Assembly: GCA_035578155.1 (NCBI GenBank)
Contig: JAPWDM010000008.1
Location: forward strand, 6,503,847 to 6,567,846
From: Brachynemurus nebulosus
Taxonomy: Eukaryota > Arthropoda > Insecta > Neuroptera > Myrmeleontidae
DNA length: 64,000 nt
Reading direction: 5' to 3'
In this document: positions 58,169-64,000 of the stretch, piece after piece
Numbering within the stretch: the stretch's first letter is position 1
Layout of the letters: every line of letters begins with the position of its first letter
The notes under the pieces: model-generated
Seen by the model: only the letters and a program-made list of their open reading frames with translations
The model's database searches: none
What the model was told of the DNA's origin: nothing
Program-made: the position numbers and the translations under genes

Positions 58169-59894
58169 CCCTTTGCGGTTATAAGACATGTACAGCATGA
58201 CAAGATGGTTTGTCCATTAACTCTACCATATTTAATGGTGTTTTGTCTGTTGGATCATAAGACATGTAAGGTAAAAGACCCGGTAATTGACCCTGGCCCA
58301 GTTTCTGAACTTTTCAACTTTGTTATAAATTAATAAAAAAACTATATTTTAAATAAGAAAAAAAATAAATTCTTAATTTAAAGTAATCTATTCTGTGTCT
58401 AATGAACAGCAATTTAAAAAGTTTAGAATATATTAACTAAATAAAAAAAAATTTTTAAGTTTAAAATGTGTGTAAACACTATTTTTTTGGTAGTTTCTTA
58501 ACAGTTTATGTTACAAAGTACTCATTTTGATTTGTGCAATATTCATCATGTAAGTATGAAAACTTAATTAAAAATATATGAGCAGGTTAATATTTGTTTA
58601 AAATTTATTTTAAAATATTTATAAAATACCTTAGAATGATTTTTATTATTGAAATATGAGGGTCAATTACTAGGCTCACTTCTAAAGTGGTATGGCCCAG
58701 TTAAATTCTAACCAGTTTTTGTTAGTTATTTTGTTATTTATAGTTATCTTCGATTAGTTTTTGTTATTTTTCATAACGTATTACATTAAACATTCATTTT
58801 TATCAATAAAAAATTATTTATAAATTAAATTTTAAAAAACTGTATTTTTAAATTTAAGGATCAGAAACTAGGCCACTGTCAGGGTCAGAAACTGTCACAT
58901 TAGAAATTTTGAAGGTCAGAAACTGGGTCCTTTTTGTCAATTTTTAAAACATTAATTTAAATTATTAATTCAATTCAAATAATTATTTTACTTGTATGGC
59001 TTTATTTTGAAAGCCATAAACTAGTTGATAAAATTATTAATTGTCTCTTAAGTTGAAACTTATATTTATTACTGTTGTTTAACCTCAGCCGTCACTCTTA
59101 AAAGGTCAGAAACGAGGCCCGTTACCTTACCACATGACACACTGAATGTTGAACTGGAATGACTGCTCATACTTCACATTACATGAATATTTTATTTAAT
59201 AACTGCAAACACATTCATTTATTAGAAAAATAGTAAATAAAATAATACAAAATCACGTTGAATTATTTTTTTAAATTAACCCTTTGCGGTTATAAGACAT
59301 GTACAGCATGACAAGATGGTTTGTCCATTAACTCTACCATATTTAATGGTGTTTTGTCTGTTGGATCATAAGACATGTACCACATGACACACTGAATGTT
59401 GAACTGGAATGACTGCTCATACTTCACATTACATGAATATTTTATTTAATAACTGCAAACATATTCATTTATTAGAAAAATAGTAAATAAAATAATACAA
59501 AATCACGTTGAATTATTTTTTTAAAATTAAAAACTAATAAAATCAGCATTGAGGACGTATTTAGCGCATTTAGTATTCAACTTTGGGGAAACAAGGTTAG
59601 AACGTCAAAAGGATCCGTCAAAAAAAGAACGTCGGTCGTTGTCATGTCCTACATGTCTTACCAGCCTATTTACAACTCACTTTTTTTTTGCTTGAGTGCA
59701 AAGAGTTAAAAACTAATAAAAACAGCATTGAGGACGTATTTAGCGCATTTAGTATTCAACTTTGGGGAAACAAGGTTAGAACGTCAAAAGAATCCGTCAA
59801 AAAGAGAACGTCGGTCGTTGTCATGTCCTACATGTCTTACCAGCCTATTTACAACTTTTATAAACTCACTTTTTTTTTGCTTGAGTGCAAAGAG
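58169..59894. mobile_element. composite piggyBac-like element, TTAA-flanked
   Basis: Starts CCCTTTGCGGTTATAAGAC after TTAA (58165-58168) and ends GAGTGCAAAGAG before TTAA (59895-59898), giving inverted C(C/T)CTTTGC ends. The left part is present twice (58165-58268 plus 59128-59276, and again 59276-59525). The right part is also present twice (59527-59716 and 59717-59900), so the element was internally duplicated. No transposase. Confidence 0.7.
58269..59127. mobile_element. nested TA-flanked insertion, 859 bp
   Basis: Begins AGGTAAAAGACCCGG and ends (reversed) AGGTAACGGGCCTCG, with TA on both sides; the second copy of the host element shows the empty site (GACATGTACCACATGAC). GGTCAGAAACTGGGTCC-like motifs recur inside. 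Confidence 0.75.
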
Positions 59895-59898
59895 TTAA

Positions 59899-60690
59899 CA
59901 TAGGTACATTGATCGTGTTCCATTAGCAAACACAAACGACACTGTGTAACCACTGAGCATTTAAAAGATAGAGGGAGGATATATTCAATGTATATGAAAA
60001 TGAAGCCAAAAAAAGGGTTCAAGTGTTGACCAATACGACGGTTAAACAAGGTTTAATTTAAAATTTTTCTATATTTACTGAAGTTATATTTGTTGTTATA
60101 AATATTATTAGAATATTTATTAATAAATAGTCTCAAATTCTAACAATAATCGTATACAAATTAAAAAATATTCATTACCACTGACACTTTATAGGTTATG
60201 AAAGGTGTTAACGTCGTGTTAACCAATGTGGCGATTTGCTTCAAAAAAGATAATGTTTACTCCATCTATTGTATGGTACATACTCATTATTTGATATCTA
60301 TGTGTGTGACACAGTGCATTTAGGGTAAAAGTAATGCCAACCAAATTTTCGTAATTTTTGTACTTTCTTTTTTTTACAAAAAAACTAATTTTTTTTTAAA
60401 TTTTATTATGAAACTAACCTTTTATCTTCTTTTAATTGAGTTATACATGTAATTCGGAATCACAAAAAGTATACCAAGCAGATTGAATCTATTTTTTTAA
60501 AATCTAGTAACTTTGTCTATGCTGCCCTCTGCAGAAACATAATAAAAGTTGATGTTCCATTAGTAAAAAAAGTAGACACAGTACTGACACAGTGTAACAC
60601 AGTGTCATGCACTGTGTAAAATTTTTGCTAATGGAATATGGTCATAGTGTAACACAGTGTAATGCACTGAATTTCTAATATGGTAACTGA
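59899..60690. repeat. repeat remnant, no gene
   Basis: 59917-59955 and 60290-60660 belong to the family seen at 26690-27060 (GTTCCATTAGCAAACAC, AAGTAATGCCAACCAAATTTTCG, GTTGATGTTCCATTAG). ACAGTGTAACACAGTG motifs repeat at 60590-60660. Confidence 0.5.
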
Positions 60691-61168
60691 TTTTTTTTTA
60701 TTCCATATTATTTGAATGTTCTCCAAAAGTTAAGTATTTATACCGTGAAAAACCATGAAAAAATATTTAAGGTGCATTAATTTTTTGAATCAGAGCCCTC
60801 TGGTCTGTAACGGTGTATATGTAGCAACCCACAGTTGGCAACACTAACTTAACAATGCTGTCGTTCCAGACGAAAATTTTGTTAGCCTAACGTCAGCTAA
60901 CGGAGCTTTCACCGTTACAAACCAGAGGGCATGCATTCAAAAAATTAATATACATTATATATTAAACAACAATTGCTAACATGGTGACTGATTATTTTTA
61001 TTCCATAATTTTTAAATGTGGCTGTACTTCAGAAATTAAGTATTTATACCGTGAAAAAATATTAACGTGCATTAATTTTTGAATTAGAGCCCTCTGGTTT
61101 GTAACGGTGAAAGCTCCGTTAGCTGCCGTTAGGCTAACAAAATTTTCGTCTGGAACGCCAGGAATGTT
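60691..61168. mobile_element. MITE M5: half-copy plus full palindrome
   Basis: 60691-60812 is one M5 arm. 60866-61168 is a full palindrome: GTTCCAGACGAAAATTTTG and AGCCTAACGTCAGCTAACGG at the left, reversed at the right, with GCTTTCACCGTTACAAACCAG in both arms and a short TAACATGGTGACTG centre. Other pieces occur at 24535, 33640, 42300, 51985 and 58080. Confidence 0.8.
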
Positions 61169-61189
61169 AGTAAGTCAAAAACAATTGTC

Positions 61190-61977
61190 AGTTGTCACCA
61201 TAGAACACTAGAAACCAACTAACATTAAAAAAGTGTAATTGGCGCGGAGTCATTTGGAGTCGTGTCACAGCTTAAGGCATTAGTCAGTCCGTGACTCTTC
61301 AAGCGTATACTTGCATTGTTACTTTGTTCACTGTTCATTGTTAGCAGGTACATTCATGCTGTTGTTCTTGATTATGTACCCACTCCCACCTTAGACCACT
61401 TAGCTGCATACATAAAGAGTATCACACAGCCAAACATCCACAACCCTACACATGCCAACACAAACGTTAAATACGTATACAACTTTCCACCTCTCTGCCA
61501 GTCTGATGACGTAAAATTTTGATTACAGTCGGGATGCATATTATTAAATAGTAGTTTGACCCCTTGGTTGTCACCCCAGAGCACAGAGACCGTGCAACTA
61601 TCTCTTTCATGAAATCGCTAGTGTGTTTTTCTGTGTACCTTAGGCTCGTAGCTGGTCAGTGCCTCACTGGCATTCACCCAGTGTAGTTCAGTCAAATAAC
61701 AATAAACTTGATTGTTGTTAGCACTGTAGAACCCCCTCACGCAGCGTTGTTTGTATCACACATATGTATGCGAGCCTGGTCACGTGACTGCCCCCTCTGT
61801 CTCGATTACGCACACATACACAGTTTAGCGCGCCAATACAAAGTAAACACCGTGCACGTATATAACATATTTTCTATCTCTTACCTGTTACACTGATTCC
61901 AGTAGTGGAGAGATACGGATTGTACCTCTGTCCTCTGTGGTTGTCACCATTGTCACGATATAAAACAGAAATCGAAA
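61190..61977 (+). promoter_or_regulatory. 5' flank of gene J
   Basis: 61190-61560 is the reverse complement of the gene A upstream flank (4133-4530). 61730-61930 corresponds to 48230-48720 upstream of G. These matches show that promoter-proximal DNA is carried with exon 1 in each duplication. The short frames here are not conserved. Confidence 0.6.
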
Positions 61978-62226
61978 ATGGAGAAATCGGTGCATGCAAG
62001 TTTTCATACATTTGAAATTAAAGTGGAAAAAAATGAAATAAACGAATCGGCTCATGAAACTAATTGTACATTTGAAATTAAAGTAGAAAAAGATGAAGTG
62101 AATGAGACCGATTTAGTGTCACCAACAGAAACTAAAATTTTTGTACCAGCTAAATTGCCAGAAGAAAATGATAATTTGACAGATAAAAAGAATTTTACAG
62201 ACTTACAAAACCAAAGCATCAAATTG
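61978..62226 (+). CDS. ZNF-J exon 1, plus strand; rest of gene outside window
   Basis: 83 codons, MEKSVHASFHTFEIK to SIKL, phase-0 donor GTAATTAT. Two repeats, cores IKVEKNEINE and IKVEKDEVNE, then SLVSP-type tail DLVSPTETKIFVPAKLP. It is the only member on the plus strand. No finger sequence follows in the remaining 1.77 kb, so either exon 2 lies beyond 64000 with a long intron or this is an orphan exon. In other paralogues introns reach 3.7 kb, so a distant exon 2 is plausible. Confidence 0.75.
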
Positions 62227-62317
62227 GTAATTATTAGATTTAGATTATAAATTTTTAATGAACTAAAGAGTGAAAGAATGTAAATTAAAAATCACAAAGT
62301 GATTGAAAAAATTATCC

Positions 62318-62389
62318 GGATCGGCCGGGAATCGAATCCAGCATCTCCCGGTAACTAGCCAGGTGTGTTCGCCATTACACCAACGATCC
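62318..62389 (-). tRNA. tRNA-like sequence, anticodon AGT (Thr-like), probably SINE-derived
   Basis: Exactly 72 nt that folds as 7-bp acceptor (GGATCGT/CCGATCC, last pair mismatched), D stem GTGT/ACAC, anticodon stem CCTGG/CCGGG with loop CTAGTTA, T arm CTGGA/CCCGG around TTCGATT (one mismatch). B box GGATTCGATTCC fits. Because flanks are duplicated with it, a tRNA-derived repeat is more likely than a working tRNA gene. Confidence 0.45.
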
Positions 62390-62758
62390 TGTGCTCGACA
62401 GCCGCCCGATACAGACAATCATTCAATCACCTATGCGTATTGGTACTCTCTCTAATGCGAGAAACAGTTACAATTTTTTAACACTACTACATATGTTATG
62501 CAATACAATATATATATAATATATACAATTTTTTAACACACTACAACACTATTACAAAAATTTAACACTACTACATGTCTACATATGAATACTGCGTGTG
62601 TTTAAATGCAAACAAAAGTTTGTCATATGTAGTAATGTTTCAACAAGCACTCGCTAATATTTGAAATTGAATAATTGTAACTGTTTCTTGCATTGGAGAG
62701 AGTACCAATACACATAGGTGATTGAATGATTGTCTGTATCGGGCGGCTGTCGAGCACA

Positions 62759-62832
62759 GGATCGTTGGTGTGTAATGGCGAACACACCTGGCCAGTTACC
62801 GGGAGATCCTGGGTTCGATTCCCGGCCGGTCC
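62759..62832 (+). tRNA. second tRNA-like sequence, anticodon AGT
   Basis: Counterpart of 62318-62389 on the other arm: the same fold with two extra bases in the D loop, a perfect T stem (CTGGG/CCCGG), B box GGGTTCGATTCC, but C at position 33 (loop CCAGTTA), which is unusual for a functional tRNA. Confidence 0.4.
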
Positions 62833-62873
62833 GGATAATTTTTTCAATCATTTTGTGATTTTTAATTTACATT

Positions 62874-63439
62874 TGGTTTTTGGTCATACTAACCAAGGAG
62901 ATCGAGTGCTTAAAGTTTCAGTTTAGCTGAACGATAAGTGAACATATGAATACTGCGTGTGTTTAAATGCAGATAAAAGTTTGTCATGCGTAGTAATGTT
63001 TCACAGGCACTCGATAATATTTGAAATTGAAAAAAAAGTGAAACAACGGTTTGATATAACAACCATGCTTGTTATATCAAAATTTGTTGATAAAACCGAT
63101 CTAAAGCATCAATTAAAAATAAAATACCCCTGTCTCAGCATCCCACTTAATGTAGCGAATTTCCGTTTACAAAAATTGATTTTTCTCGGTAATCTACTTT
63201 TCCAAATGAAAACTGCGGCCGCAGTCGTGGGCACCAATATTCGCCCCCTTTTTAAAGACACTTTTTTCAAAAAATTATAATAATTATAAAAAATAAATAA
63301 AGATGAATAAAAAAAATACTTTTGTATTGTCAAATAGTGGTATTAATCGTAAAAAAAAATCATCCCCACTCCCCCATCCTATCCATCCGAAAATAAATCG
63401 CGAAAATTGACTATTTTTCGACCAATAACACTGTGATGG
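62874..63439. other. no gene recognised
   Basis: 62940-63010 repeats 62584-62655 (CATATGAATACTGCGTGTGTTTAAATGCA, GTAATGTTTCA). The frame at 62957-63280 has no recognisable content. Confidence 0.45.
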
Positions 63440-63845
63440 TACCTTAATAAATGGAAACCACAGACCAGTGAACACTATTATATTATACTACTAGACAAAG
63501 CGTAAAGGCAGTTTGTAGGCATTTTTCTTGAAGCAGGTAACAGGGTGAGACGGATGAGATTTAAAGAGTATAATATAATGTCAGTTTTTGAGCAAATGCG
63601 GCTATAATTATTGCAGAACATAATTTGTATACGTACGTATTTTGCAAATAAAGCGAATACCACCACTTTTTTCTTTCAAAATTTTGCAGTTTCTTCTCAA
63701 AAAAGTTAAATTTAATTATCAGCATTATATTTTGACAATAATTATTTGAAAACGTTACTACGGATACCATCCATTACTATATTACAGAATACTATTAAGG
63801 TCGGAACTGGCTGTCTCAGTTATACATTTATATAATTAGTCTATA
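63440..63845 (-). repeat. inverted copy of the E/F intron repeat
   Basis: Reverse complement of 35905-36330: CAGGTAACAGGGTGAGACGG, CATAATTTGTATACGTACG, GAAAACGTTACTACGGATACC. Confidence 0.6.
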
Positions 63846-63848
63846 TAA

Positions 63849-64000
63849 TCTATACATATAATAAAACTGTAAATCTGTCTCTGTCTGTCTGTCTGTTCAC
63901 GCATCACGTAAAAACTATTGGACGGATTTTAATGAAATTTGGTGTGATGATAACGTATTACCTGGGTCAACATCTAAGATACTTTTTATTCCGGGAAAAT
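63849..64000 (+). mobile_element. possible Helitron end, cut by window edge
   Basis: Starts TCTATACATATAATAAAAC, then GTCTGTCTGTCTGTTCACGC, ACTATTGGACGGATTTTAATG and TTACCTGGGTCAACATC. This order is familiar from the terminal region of Helitron-type repeats in insects. The other end is outside the window, so this remains tentative. Confidence 0.4.

Larger units (their letters stand above)
62280..62873. repeat. palindrome with two tRNA-like cores
   Basis: Arms 62281-62478 and about 62668-62873 are reverse complements (AAAATCACAAAGTGATTGAA, CAATCATTCAATCACCTATG, AGAAACAGTTACAATT), separated by about 190 bp. Each holds one tRNA-like cloverleaf. It lies in the presumed first intron of J. Confidence 0.85.

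Noticed and set aside
61959..61965. TATAAAA upstream of gene J
   Set aside because: Only 12 bp before the start codon; a TATA box would place transcription start inside the coding sequence. It is not present in the other paralogues.
62957..63280. 107-codon plus-strand frame downstream of gene J exon 1
   Set aside because: No C2H2 or leader motif, so it is not exon 2 of J; its start lies in a local repeat.

Overview
The window is AT-rich animal DNA (canonical GT-AG introns, AATAAA poly(A) signals, heavy load of small DNA transposons) and looks like an insect or other arthropod genome. I cannot name the species. Its only clear protein-coding content is a tandem cluster of C2H2 zinc-finger (ZNF) paralogues, here called A to J from left to right. 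Nine (A to I) are on the minus strand; J, at the right edge, is on the plus strand and only its first exon is inside the window.

Every gene has the same two-exon design. Exon 1 (81-146 codons) starts MEKSVHE or similar and encodes 2-5 tandem copies of a roughly 20-residue acidic/lysine repeat (consensus core FEIKVEKDEVNEPVHE), then a conserved tail ending in QNIKL at a phase-0 donor. Exon 2 starts at a TTTTAG acceptor, encodes an acidic leader of about 40 residues (core HTEIKIEEDEIDED) and then a continuous array of 6-15 C2H2 fingers joined by SGEKPY linkers. The core I-K-x-E of each exon 1 repeat and of the exon 2 leader fits the SUMO-acceptor consensus (hydrophobic-K-x-E, often with acidic residues after it). 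The proteins therefore look like nuclear DNA-binding factors with a tandem array of potential SUMO sites in place of a ZAD, KRAB or BTB domain. This is inference, and the point most worth testing.

Layout: A (1.6-3.7 kb; frameshift removes the last finger), B (9.5-11.1 kb; pseudogene with lost start codon, nonsense codon and the same frameshift as A), C (13.1-18.6 kb; frameshifted array, intron swollen by a 3.3-kb nested transposon), D (21.8-24.4 kb; intact), E (30.1-33.4 kb; last finger deleted), F (34.6-39.7 kb; last finger broken, 3.6-kb intron), G (45.1-47.1 kb; intact, 14 fingers), H (49.5-51.0 kb; intact), I (56.4-57.9 kb; intact), J (exon 1 at 61.98-62.23 kb). Several genes share about 0.9 kb of flanking repeat (block R), showing that whole units were duplicated.

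Between and inside the genes is a dense, nested set of DNA elements with target-site duplications readable by eye: hAT-like (8-bp TSD), TA-flanked Tc1/mariner-like (one with a transposase tail), piggyBac-like (TTAA), PIF/Harbinger-like (TAA), long palindromes (one with two tRNA-like cloverleaves in opposite orientation), a minisatellite, two (TA)n tracts and a probable Helitron end. I saw no large insertion within a ZNF coding exon; the coding lesions are all small. The cluster appears to be a birth-and-death ZNF array under transposon pressure.
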